NCBI GenBank assembly: GCA_947561395.2
Contig: OX387184.1
Location: 37,624,766-37,688,765, forward strand
DNA from: Buxus sempervirens
Taxonomy: Eukaryota; Streptophyta; Magnoliopsida; Buxales; Buxaceae
Direction: 5' to 3'
Length of the DNA stretch: 64,000 bases
Shown: positions 46,736 to 57,791 of the stretch, piece by piece
How the letters are laid out: each line of letters starts with the position of its first letter
Position numbering within the stretch: the stretch's first letter is position 1
Program-made: the position numbers and the translations under genes
The notes under the pieces: generated by a model
The model's input: the letters and a program-made list of their open reading frames with translations, nothing else
Told to the model about the DNA's origin: nothing
Databases searched by the model: none

Positions 46736-47949
46736 CATAACACATACACCCCATAATAAAAGTCTCCCAAGCCCCATACGTATGGGGGGAGCTCACTTTT
46801 TTTCTCTCCATTATTCTTCTCCAATCTCTCTCCCAAGCTCTCTTGATCTCCCACAACTCTCCCATAAGTTCATCCCACTTCTCCAAGCCCCTCCTTGCCT
46901 CCTAAACCACCTAAGCTCCATTCTAAGACACTTTAATCCCTCCCCAACCTATCCTCCTTCACAAAAAAGTCTTGCAAGATCCCAAGGAGCTGCTGTTGGA
47001 GTTGGAGGGAACATCTCCAGCTCTTGTGTTGTTTCAAAGGTCCTCATCCACATCTCAAAAGGGCTCTCAGCCCCCAAGGTAAAGCTTCCATATGTATCTT
47101 GTTCACCATATATGGATATGAGCATGTTCTAAGCATTTCATGGTGTTCTCCATTTTTTTTTAACATGTTATCTTTCTCCCCAAGCATGCTAGTGCCTATT
47201 CTCTTCACTTTTCTTCTTCATTTCAAATGAGAAAACCCCCATGGTAAAAGGGAATGCATGAATGGACCTAAGGGAGGAAGAGGGTGTTATTTTCATAACC
47301 TTAAGGTCTTCAAGGTTGGTGTTACGTTTCTGATTTTTCCTATTTAAACAAGGGAGCTTGTTCCCCTCCTCTTAACTCTCATGTACCCCTTTTCATAAGC
47401 CCCTTTGTCCATTCTCTTGCTTGTTTTTTTTTTATCTTCATGATAACTGGTCTTAGCATGTTTTAGAGCATTGATTTCAGCATTTTTTAAGCTCCATGAA
47501 GCATACGTGTACATGTGTAAGAGTGGGCATCGTCTACAGCGGGTGCTGTAAACAACCCCTCACATGTATGGTGTGGGGTCCCCCAAATGAATGGTGGGGC
47601 CCCCACGGAATGTGAGGGGCTGTTTACAGCCCCCGCTGTAGAGGATGAACGCTCCATGTGTAAAGGATCCCATATGCATGCTGGCACACCCCCAAGGTAC
47701 CCCAAGTTCATTTTGTATACATCTTGCATGGAAGTCATGATAAGTCCCCTTGATTGGATTTGTTAGTGTCCACTCATGTACACACTCACACTTTAAGTTT
47801 AGCCACTGATTTCGGTAACTTCATGTGCCCCATTTGTTTGCTGTCATGTGAGTTGGGAAGCCCCAAAAGGCAACCCCATCAAAAAAATCCCCAAAAAAAC
47901 CACTTTCAGACTGATCCGACAACTCAGGTCAGATCAGTAGATTTTTGTT

Positions 47950-48055
47950 TGTAGCCGACCTTGGTGGTCGGCTACATGTATTTTTGTATGTAGCCGACAC
48001 CCCAGGTCGGCTACATAGGCTTTTGTGTGTAGCCGACACCCCAGGTCGGCTACAC
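47950..48055. repeat. GTAGCCGAC palindrome array in LTR E
   Basis: Three palindromes with arms TGTAGCCGAC/GTCGGCTACA and spacers such as CTTGGTG, preceded by a GATCCGAC-like one. The arms contain GCCGAC, the core of plant DRE/CRT elements. Confidence 0.85.
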
Positions 48056-50068
48056 TGTGAAAATGTCAATTTTGTATTTTCTTTGTTTTATGTTATTTTT
48101 ATGATTTATTAATCGAACTGAATGAACCAGTAGGGTTTCCGGGTCACCCGGAAACCCAAAATGGAACTTGGACCACTCTAGTCCAATTGGATTCACTTGT
48201 AGGCCTTCCAACGGGGCCCACAAGCCCAACAAACTTACCTTGTTTTAAATAAACAAATTAAATCAATCGAGTGGGCCACACCATTGAAGGCCCACCAAAG
48301 CCCAATTTGTAGCATGTTGGATAGCCTAGGTCTGGTTTGGCCAAGACCATGGGCCAGGGTCTATCAGGCCCGCCAAGCCCATTAACCAAATAAGGAGGGG
48401 ATCCACTACCCCAACTCTAATGCCTTGGGCTTTCAAGCCCAAACCTAGGTTATGGGCCCCAAGCCCATGCCTAGCCCACTTTGGCACAACTAAAATAAGA
48501 TAAGTCAAATCACTTGGCCACCATTGTGGTGTCCATCTAAGGGGCCCACAGACCCTTCAGGCTCACTTTTGCATGAAATTCAATTTAACTCCCAACTTGA
48601 ACTTTAAATAAAATCAACTCACTAAACCAAAGCCCAAAGGGCCTCCTAGGCTTAGATCGAGGCCCACGAAGGGGTATGTGGGCCATGCTTGGCCCACCAA
48701 GGGATCCGTGGGCCTTCCAACGGGGCCCACCAAATTAGACTCAGACCACTTAACCAAACAAGATAAAATCAAGTAAAGGGACCCACACCGCTCAGGTGGT
48801 CCCACCAGACTTAACCAAATGTGCATGCTTTGACTTAGGAATAGGGTGAATAGACCAAGACCGAGTGGACTCAAAACTAGGAAGCCCGTGGGACCCGTCA
48901 TCCGATGGGGAGGACCAGGGTGTCTACAGACTTCCTCGGACTGTAACCGAGACCCTACTTAGAATCTCAAGCCACAGACCGCCTAATAGAAAAACCTAGG
49001 CACCCAGGTGTCTGCCTGCACCCCATCAGGCAGTGGCGACTCCAATCTTCCTGAATTACCCTTTAGGAGGCACGCCTACCTGTTGCAACCATGCGCACAG
49101 TTGGCCACACACAAACCACAAGGTAGCCAGCCATGAAGATCGGCTACACACACAAGACAGTGTAGCCGACCTTCAAGGCCGGCTACACAGCAGTTTTAGC
49201 TGATCCGACTTGAGTTGTCGGATCAGCCTAAAACTGATCCTTTTTTGGGGTTTTGCAAATGGGGTGGCTTTCTTGGGCTCCCTAAGTGAGTGCTAAGGCT
49301 CCGTGGGCCTCTGTGTAGGCCCACACAGGTTCAGGGGGTGGGGAGGCATCTCAACACTTGGTCTCTTGGAAGGCTTTGCAATCAAGGAAAAAAAAAGGGG
49401 AAGGTATGGGAGCTATATGCAACAACTAAGCAGGGACCAAGTAGTCCCTGTCTTGGTTCTTCCATCCATATAAAACAGCAAACACTAAGGTCCTTAAGAG
49501 ACACAATTAGCAAAGGGGCTAAGGCATGCTTAAGCCCAAAAATCTAACATATGCATTTCAATATACCATACATGGGGACAGTAGGTGTCCGGGCTCAAAT
49601 TCATGCACAGGGAGGTGGTAGCATGTATGTAAGTACCCTATCATGCTACTAGGGTGGGGGGGTGTGTGCGCACATGGTGTGTGCAAATAAGGAAGCCAAT
49701 CACAAATATACACAAGACAAAACAAACAAACAAAAAAAACATGTTGTAGAAAGGGGGAACAGTAGCTATAAATGAGGACTTAACCATGCTAGGATGGTGA
49801 TGGAAGTGCATGTGGAATTAGGGGAGGGGCTACCTTCATGCATGGCACTAAGGGGTTGGATTAGGGGGGCTTTGGGTGCATGAGCCTGCCGAAACCAGAA
49901 GCTAAGCAAGGGGAAGAGGGTTAGCATGGCAATGGGGGCTGCATGCACATATACATGCATTCAAGGGGGTCGGGTGAGGAAGCATGTCATGTAGGTATAA
50001 AATAAAGAAAGGAAATAAAATAAACAAAACATGTTGTAGCAACACAAGGACAACAACTGTAAGAGGGA

Positions 50069-50092
50069 GGGGGGGGGGGGGGGGGGGGGGGG
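50069..50092. repeat. G24 homopolymer
   Basis: Twenty-four G on the plus strand inside the element D LTR. A G19 run follows at 50334-50352. Confidence 0.97.
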
Positions 50093-50333
50093 AGGGGCAC
50101 GATTACCATGCTAGGGATAGAATGAATGGAGGTGGGGGGAGATGGCCTGCATGCATGGGCTTGTGGGCTGGGCTAGGGGAGTGCCCAGGCACTTCAGTAG
50201 GCATGCTGGAGAGTGCGGAACAGCAACAAGAAGCAGGGGTTTGCTGCCGTCCCTAGCAGCAACTCATGTAGATCATGACAGGGGGATTGTGGGGTAAAGG
50301 GAACATGCTTATTAACCTAAACCAGTAGCTAAA

Positions 50334-50352
50334 GGGGGGGGGGGGGGGGGGG
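50334..50352. repeat. G19 homopolymer
   Basis: Nineteen G on the plus strand inside the element D LTR. Confidence 0.97.
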
Positions 50353-51281
50353 AACATGCAATACCAAAATAAAAGAAGCAATCTATCCTACAATATGCAC
50401 TTCCCACAGTACCTCGAATGTACTAATAGCACAAAACAGTGAACAAAGTGCCCTAAGCATAAACCATAATACATAAACACATCAAGGCAAGTGGTCATGA
50501 AGCAAGGAAAGAGAGGGGAGACCTACTGTCTTCTCCCAACAGCAACTCAAACCCATCATGACAAGGGGTTAAGGGTAAGGCATGCATCATGAAGGTCACA
50601 CTAGAAGTTGTCACTTACCATGCATTCTCATTACACATCCGGCATCCAAAAACAGCATATCAAAGTAGGGAAGAGAGCCAATTCAAGAAGGGATGAGAGG
50701 AGGGATTACATGGGGTTACATTAGATGATCACACAAGAGGGAACATGCTCCCCCTTAAAACAATCCAGATATGCAAAACAGTAGCTTGATGAGACTAAAA
50801 ATGTAATGGACCGTCTCTCATTCTCCCATGGAACCAAACGTATCCCTCTCCCTTACTTGGAGACATTCATGTGGTGAAATGGAGAGCAAATCCATGAAGA
50901 TCCCATAGGCAAGTAACTTGAAACAGGATAGAGACTACACTTTCCTAAAAACCATGCAAAAGAGCTCATTCTCATATATGTAATGTAAGAAATAGTAGGG
51001 AACAATACCTGGGGGTTGTGGGAACTCAGAGTGGGGTGTGAGCACCTTCTTGAAGCCTAAACAGGTGCTGGACAGTCCCTCTCAGCAGCAACAGCAGATC
51101 CTCTCCTCCTTGCTTAGGTGATGATGGAGAAGAATGGATAAAGAAGGGGTCAAAGGGTCTAGGAATGGAGCTTGGGGGGTGTAGAGACAAAGGGAGGTGG
51201 GAGAGAAGAAGTTCGAACCAATGAGGGAGGGGGGAAAATGGGGTAAGGCCAGCAACCAAGACTTGGGGGTGCTGCTGGCCT

Positions 51282-51289
51282 TTTATAAG
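51282..51289 (-). promoter_or_regulatory. TATA box of element D LTR
   Basis: The minus strand reads GCTTATAAAAGGCC, about 755 bp from the LTR start and directly downstream of the TATCCGAC palindromes. Confidence 0.7.
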
Positions 51290-51296
51290 CAAACCT

Positions 51297-51480
51297 TTTG
51301 TATCCAACCTGCATGGTCGGATACACTATGTATCCTTTGTATCCGACATACAATGTTGGATACAGACATCATTATTTCAAAAATTAATTTCAGCAGGGAT
51401 CCTGTCGGAGAATCTGACAGGGCAAATCTCTTGTAATATGAAGAAAAATATATGTATCCAACCATATATGTCGGATACAA
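51297..51480. repeat. TATCCGAC palindrome array in element D U3
   Basis: At least three units: GTATCC.AC, a spacer of 6-8, then GT.GGATAC. The same palindrome family is in the LTR of element C, which belongs to a different lineage. Confidence 0.85.
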
Positions 51481-52041
51481 AAAGGCAAATTCTTGATATT
51501 CCCCTCGGATTTGACCGATTTGATCGATTTGACAACCGAGATAATCGCAGATTGCCCCCTGGAAATTTGCAGATCAATCCCTGAGACATTTTTAGATCAA
51601 TTGAGTATTCGTGGATTAATCCCTGAGATATTTATCTGCTCTGGCGCCACGTGTGTTGCTCTTTTGCCACGTGTACAGTTTCCGACATTGCTGTCCTAGA
51701 ACTTTAACTGCTCATATCTTCTTCATCCGGACTCCAATTCTGGCAAACTCAGTTGCGTTAGAACCATATCGGAGTCCTCTATTCATTGGGGTAGGGTTAA
51801 GCAGAAAGTCAATTTCTACTCCCCCTCAAGTTTGACCGCCCTGTAAATCCTTCATCTGGGCTCCGATTCCAACAAACTCAATTACGCTGGAACCGTGTCG
51901 GGATTCTCTATCCACTGAGATAAAGCAAGGTGGTCAATTATCACTTGATCAAAAAGTCAACTTTTGCCCCTTAGGGTTTGACTTTGCAGCTAGGGTTTGC
52001 ATTTCCGGCACTTCCAGGGGCGCAAAAATGAGGTTCTTACA

Positions 52042-52057
52042 ACTGCCCCTCTTTGCC
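52042..52057 (-). other. Polypurine tract of element D
   Basis: The minus strand reads GGCAAAGAGGGGCAGT directly before the LTR start, the same as in B and C. Confidence 0.88.
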
Positions 52058-53364
52058 TAAGTCACCTTACGGATGAACGACAAAGAGAAAAAAGAATCTT
52101 GTTTTTACGCCTGGCATTTCTGTCGACATGGTTGACGAGCTTAGTCCTTTGAATTTTTCATCGAAAAGGGGAAGCGTCCAGATGATGTGGCGCCACTTCC
52201 CGCTTTGGAGTTTTCTTACCCTTTGCTTTTCGGGTTTTTTTAGGGCAACTCTTCAGCATTTAATTTATGTTTGAAAGAGATTAGATTGGACTTGAGCTCA
52301 CCCACATGTTTCAACGTTGATGCCAGGCACTTGACAACATTCTTTTCTTCTTGTTTGTTCCGTTAAAGCTTTTAGGTGTCTTCAGATTTCTTTTGGCCTT
52401 TTTCCTTGAGCTTAGTTGTTGTTGTTTTTTTTTTTTTAAAATTGACGGCTAGGAGCTAGTTTAGAAGGTGGGGAGAGTTGGGAAAGGAGGAAGGCAGAAG
52501 GAAGGAAGAGGTGCTGTTGGTGAGGAGGCGTTCTCAGCGCTGTCTGGTGCCTCAAGGGAGCCCGCGCACCTGCCCTACTTTATTTACAAAAGTGTGGAAT
52601 CAAAAATTACAAAAGGGGCCATTTTGCTCGATGAGATCTTCATCTCTACTCGGTCTTCTTCATGTCTTGCCATTCCTTACCTCTGCAGCGCGCCTTCTGT
52701 TTGGCTCTCCTTTTCTGGGTAAGGTAGAGGCCTGGTTTGGAGTGACTACCGTTGGGGATCAGCTGGGAACCTCCACCTCATTGCTTTTTCTCAGTCAGGC
52801 CTTTTTTTTGGCATGCGTGAAGGTTCCCTTGGGAAGGATGCTCCGCTGGGGATGGGTGGGGTCCCTTATGCCGTCATTTCTTCTTGCAAGGCCTTTTCCT
52901 TTTGCTCAGGTGCGAGTTCCTCACGTTTGTCTGAGCTCTTGTTGAGTGCGAGAAAACTCCATCAGGGATTGGTGGGAGCTCGCTTCGTTTTTTTCGTTGC
53001 TCTCCTTCGTAAAGCCAACCTCTTCAGACTGGGTGAGACTTGGGAAGATTACATCATCAGGACTTCGTTGGGGGATTAGAGGATATCACCCTCCGTTTGT
53101 TGAAGGAACTCCACTGGGGATCTGGGAGAGGATGCCCGTTATCTCACCTTTATTGTACCTGTGGAGGCAAAGGACAGCATATTAGTCGTGGACTAGCTGG
53201 GGAATGCAAAACATTCTTTCTATTCTTTTCTCGCTCCAAGCCTTTTACCCCATTGCAGCTAGGAGCAGCCTCTGCCAAGGTTAAGAGATTATCAACTCAG
53301 GTTAGTGGCATAATGTGGAGCTCAAAAATAGTTAAGCAAAACAATTATAGAGAAAACAGGTATG
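52058..53364 (-). other. Element D 3' internal region
   Basis: An inverted homologue of 30200-31547 in B. It contains the same PBS-complement words; read on the plus strand they look like the PBS itself: ACTCCACTGGGGAT (53108-53121), CTCCGCTGGGGAT (52841-52853). Nothing coding is recognised. It is cut by element C after GTATG (53360-53364). Confidence 0.8.
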
Positions 53365-55460
53365 TGTGAGACATGGAAAAAATCACCGAGATGATTCCCC
53401 TCCGTCAACACACGTGCTCAACGTAAATTGGGAGAGTCACCACCATTCAGATTTTTTGGGGTGTCAATGGGCACCAAAAGATTCAAAAATAAGCAAAAGA
53501 GCCAAAAGGCAAATACTAGAGTAAAAATAACCTTACTTGAAAATCAAATCCAGAGATGGGTAAGGGGATTAGATTATGAATGGGGGAAGGTGTTAGGCAC
53601 CCCCATTCACCCACATAAGGTGGTTGCCAAGTTTTGTTCATGCTAAAAAATAAGAAAGCTTGCTAAAATCATTAAAAACCTTGAAAAAGGATAAACAAAT
53701 ATGTGATATATCCACATGAGAAATCCAAGTGAATTCCAGATCCTCTTTTATGTCAATATCACTTCTAGAATATCACCAATAAATGGAAATCAAAGCAAAA
53801 CTTGAATAAAACCAAGTTGAGACAAATCCAGAAAATTCGGTAAAGATAATGCCATTTGTTTTGAAATCATTCAAATCCAATTTAAATTGAGTCAAACTAA
53901 ATCTATTTCAAAGATTATGATAAATAGAAGACTCATGCAAATTTTCAATTAAATCCGGTTGAAATCCTAGGAGTTATGCTTCTTTTAAAATTGCTGTTGG
54001 AGATAGTAAAAAGTGACAAGTGGGCAAGTTTGGAAAATCATTTAGAAACATCGGCTCCATATAAATCCATGACATTTGGTGTGAATGAAGTATGTATGGC
54101 CATTTTTCAGATGAAACTAGCCTCATACAAAAATTCATTCAGATGTGCCTTGGGTGACCTCCCGAACAGGCCCCGAAGATCACAGGTTTACCCAGAAAAG
54201 TGCTGTTGAGCAGTTCTGAGTAAATCTGTTACCCACAACACAAATGGAGTCAAACAATTATGAAACCAACTGGATTTGAAACTAGACTTCCAAAGTAAAA
54301 CACAGAAACAAGAATCATTAGAATCAGAATTAAAACGAACACATGACGCTCAGTCGAAGTGACAGGTTCCGTAATCAGACCTGAACTGACCTATCAACTT
54401 CGATAGAGAGGTGTCAAAAATCCACTCGATAGAAATTCATAAAATTTTACAGGCATAAACTAGACACAACCTCACCTTTCCCATGGCTCTAGAATCACTC
54501 CAAAATTCATCCGGACGATGAAGTTACGAGTGTCCGAAGTTGGGGTACAGATGCTGTCCCGTTTTTACACTTTTTAGTAAAATCAATTTAAAACAGTGAT
54601 CAAGTGTGTGTGTTCCGTACAAGATGAATCAAAATCACTTGAAAAAGTGTTGAAGAACCTCTAGGAAAAATAGGGCACAAGCTTGGCTCACCATTCTCTC
54701 CGATTGGAGAGAATATGCCAAAAACCCCAAAATTGAGCGAAAAATGCCCAAAACCGAAAGGTTGGACCTAGAGGCCTTCAATACTCAACAAAACTTGCTT
54801 GAAATCATATTGAAAACCAACAAGAAATATCCCAGAATTATTTGAGGCTATTTATTCCAGATTTATCACAATGAATGCAATAAATCCGAAATATGAGCCA
54901 AATCCGACAAAAGAGTGCTATGTGTGTATGTGTAAAAATCCATTCTTTAACAATATAATAACATATAGCATGCATTTAAATCAATCAAATGGGGTTCTAA
55001 AATAACCTAGGGTTCCGTTCCATTATCGTTTCCCTTAGTTCTCTCTCCCCGTTACACACGGTTCTTCAAGATAATCTTGGGGTACTTTGAATATGAAATG
55101 GTTTTCATAGAATCAAAAGGCTTATTCCAATCAAGGTTCTAGCACTAGGATCAATCCCTAGTCTCGTTTCCCCTAGATCTCGCCTTCACGTTTTACGGCT
55201 AAGGGGAGTCTCGAGGTACTTTGAGTAGGGAAAGGGTTTTCATACACATAGAAGAGGCCTTATTCTACAGAAAGGTAGAAGAAGAGATCTAGATCTAAAA
55301 TGTAAAAACAGAAAAATAAAGAGACGTTTGAGGCTTACCTGGGCTTCTGGAAGCAAGACTGCAGCGGTTCCCCTCTTCACTCGGAGCTCTTTGATCTCCA
55401 ACTTCTTGGCAAAAGTTATTGGCAAGAATTAATGGCCATTTTGCTTAAGGAGGAGCATCC

Positions 55461-55469
55461 TATTTATAG
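55461..55469 (-). promoter_or_regulatory. TATA box of element C LTR
   Basis: The minus strand reads GGCTATAAATAGGATG, about 415 bp from the LTR start, matching the position in element A. Confidence 0.75.
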
Positions 55470-55629
55470 CCAAAGGCTAGGGTTAGGGTTGGTGGGATGG
55501 TAGACACAACATAATGTCTAGAGCCCACCAACCTTAACCCTAAGGCTATTTCCGAGATTTCTACTCATTTAATGAAGGATATGATGGTAAAAAGTGAAAA
55601 CTCTCGGAAAACCCTAATTTTGGGCAAAA

Positions 55630-55790
55630 AACATGTATCCGACATATCAGGTCGGATACACGAGTGCCTATATGTATCCGACATATGATGTCGGATACAT
55701 TAAAGCCTGCTTGTATCCGACAACTTATGTCGGATACGAAGAAGTGTGCTTGTATCCGACCTGAGTTGTTGGATACAAAGAAAAATGCCT
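55630..55790. repeat. TATCCGAC palindrome array in element C U3
   Basis: Four palindromes, for example TGTATCCGAC, a spacer ATATCAG, then GTCGGATACA. Further copies lie at 56334-56400 and 60812-60955. Confidence 0.88.
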
Positions 55791-55879
55791 ATTTTCCCAA
55801 ATTTTGTGCTGGTTTCAAAGGAGATAATGATTTTTGCCCATTATTCTTCATTTTTGCTGTGCAATTTGGGGTGTTTACA

Positions 55880-55893
55880 ACTGCCCCTCTTTG
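55880..55893 (-). other. Polypurine tract of element C
   Basis: The minus strand reads CAAAGAGGGGCAGT immediately before TGTAAACACC. Confidence 0.9.
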
Positions 55894-56400
55894 TGGGAGT
55901 TGCGAAGCAATGAGCTGCAAAGATTAGACAAGGCCAAATTGCACTCCCTTAACCATGATTTGCTTGGTTCAATTCAATTTTGCAAAATAATTTTTGGGTG
56001 AAGATTTGCCAAAAAGCCCTAACTTTAAGGGGGCATCTCTCCAAGAGGTCTTAAATTCCACTGAGCACTCGTGGCTATGAAGTGGATTTTAAGCCCAAAA
56101 ATAAGATTTTTTGAAAACTGATTTTTTCATCAAACCAAGTTAAAAATTGAGTGAATATCCTCCTTTTTGACCAACACATTTCCCCAAGTTGTCCTAAATT
56201 CCACTGGGCTCTCGTGGCTGTAAAGTGGATTTTAAGACAAAATAGGTTTTTTGTGTGAAAATAGCAAACTTTGTAGTGCATTTTTTTTGCTCTTTTTCTC
56301 TTTTTTTTTTCTTTTTTTTTTCTGTTTTTCTTTTGTATCCGACGTAGCTCGTCGGATACAAATGACCTCATTTGTATCCTGCCTGATTCATTGGATACAC
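55894..56400. other. Element C region between PPT and antisense gene
   Basis: Noncoding. It has two similar segments with AAATTCCACTG..C.CTCGTGGC (about 56050 and 56200), a T-rich run, and two TATCCGAC-type palindromes (56334-56400). The promoter of the antisense gene should lie here; no clear TATA box is seen. Confidence 0.55.
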
Positions 56401-57791
56401 AAGGTTTATTTATTTGAACGCGACCGCGACTTTTCATTTCCTTTCCTTCATCTCCGATGGACAAGAGCAGATACAAACCTTTCTTCTTCCCAACGACGAC
56501 TGCTCATTCTTCTTCTCCGGCAACTTCCAGTAGCTCCGGTGCCCTCTATTGCTGTCGGAGATAGCCTTTAACTCCGGCCACACACTAGTGATCGCCCATT
56601 CTCAGCCGTGGCTGAGCCCTAGCTTGTCTCCCTTTTTTTTCTTTTCTGATTTCCGGCGATTCCAACACTCGGCATTGGAGCGCCAACCTCCAGCGATTGC
56701 TTGAGCTCTAATCACCGTCCTTTTTCGGTTTCCACTCTAACAGTGGCAGTAAGCAATCCTTCGGTAATATCAAATTCCACCTGATTTCAAGTAAGCTTTT
56801 TTCCTTTTTGATTCTTTCTTTTGATAATTGACGCTTACCATGTCTTCTGTTTTGGCCAAACACTGTTAGCATTTACTTGAGAACACTTGCAAAATTTGAG
56901 ATGCCTTAGACATGTCAATTTTTTCTTGTAGCTTGGTGTTGCCGTGCCGAACTTGATTTACTGATTGCATGTTTTGTATACTTCTCCGGCTTTGGTTCTC
57001 CTAATTGCTGATTTTCTGATCGCATGCTTTATTTTCTGATTGCATGTTAGACTTTTCTGATTACATGCTAGAACAAGCTTTGATCTCCCAATTTTAATCC
57101 AATTTGCTGCAATTCTTTAAGATTGGCCTGTTGGTGATATTTCTTCACTGTTCCCGTGCTAATTCCCAACTGAATTGTTCACAGTATGATTTTGCATTTC
57201 CAGACTTGATGCCATGTCTGTTTTTCTGAAATTTGCTTTGACTTTCAAATTGGTCTTGCCCATTCCTGAGGTGTGGTTCTTTAACATTGACTGCCGGTGG
57301 TATTTACTGAATTGCTTTCTTACCTTGCTTTTGCATTGCTGGTGATGAATGCTCATGGCATGATTTTCCAGTTTTGCCAAAGCTTTTGATGGATTATTGA
57401 TGGTGGCCTACCCACTGTTGTGAGAATTTTTTCTTTTTTTCTTTTTTTCAATTCATCCTGACTTTTTGACATGGTTGTTGCTCTGTCTGCAATTCCTGTT
57501 TTTGATCCTTTGGCCCTTAATCTTCCCATATCCTGAAATCACAACATATTAGGAAATATTAAGCATTGTTGGAATCTTTTAGGGTTAGGAAAAAATGTTT
57601 TAGAATTAGAAACAGAAATATCCATCACTTCCAAAAAAACTTTGTAGATAACACAAATGAGATAAAATTCCCTCGAGACATAATTCACGATAATTTTGAA
57701 AAACAATCATGTAAGATTGAATGTGAACTGAAACCTAGGCAAAAAGCAAGGTAAAATTTCTGATAAATTCATAAAACACTTCCCTGTGTAG
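56401..57791 (+). other. Predicted 5'UTR exon and 5'UTR intron of the antisense PMD gene
   Basis: About 56401-56790 is CT-rich with TCTCCGGCAACTTCCAG-type wording common in plant 5'UTRs. A donor GTAAGC starts at 56791. A T-rich stretch with no coding signal ends in GTGTAG at 57791, directly followed by the start codon ATGGCT at 57792. Inference from splice-site rules. Confidence 0.5.

Larger units (their letters stand above)
45827..49099 (+). repeat. Solo LTR E of an Ogre-like element
   Basis: 3,273 bp from TGTAAGCACCC to ATGCGCACA, flanked by GTCGG (45822-45826) and GTTGG (49100-49104), a 5-bp duplication with one change. No internal domain follows. It holds a CT-rich stretch (46385-46735), a donor-like AAGGTAAAGC (about 47079), GTAGCCGAC palindromes (47950-48055) and the U5 decamer TGGCGACTCC (49034-49043). 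Confidence 0.92.
49100..52041 (-). repeat. Element D 3' LTR, proximal part (U3 side)
   Basis: It starts on the minus strand with TGTAAGAACCTC at 52041. U3 has TATCCGAC/GTCGGATA palindromes (51297-51480), a TATA box at 51282-51289, and then a long R/U5 with two G homopolymers (plus strand). 49105-49220 has GTAGCCGAC palindromes continuing those at 45800-45826. Confidence 0.88.
44750..53364 (-). mobile_element. Element D: 3' end of an Ogre-like element, LTR split by solo LTR E
   Basis: The minus-strand LTR (52041-49100 plus 45826-44750) is preceded by a PPT (52042-52057) and by 3' internal sequence homologous to 30200-31560 of B. The LTR terminus at 44750 (plus strand TGTGCGCGCG) abuts LINE RT, so it inserted there; flank GAAGG (44745-44749) is the expected target duplication. 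The rest of D lies beyond element C, which inserted at 53365. Confidence 0.88.
53365..55879 (-). repeat. Element C 3' LTR
   Basis: 2,515 bp, plus-strand ends TGTGAGACATGG and GGGGTGTTTACA, the same family as the A LTR but about 700 bp longer. It contains the changed decamer TGGTGACTCT (minus 53443-53434), the duplicated CTTCACGTTTTACGG segment region (55010-55235), a TATA box and U3 palindromes at 55630-55790. Confidence 0.9.

Noticed and set aside
46725-47132. Open frame of 135 codons in LTR E
   Set aside because: It spans CT-rich LTR sequence, is low complexity, and has no counterpart in related LTRs.
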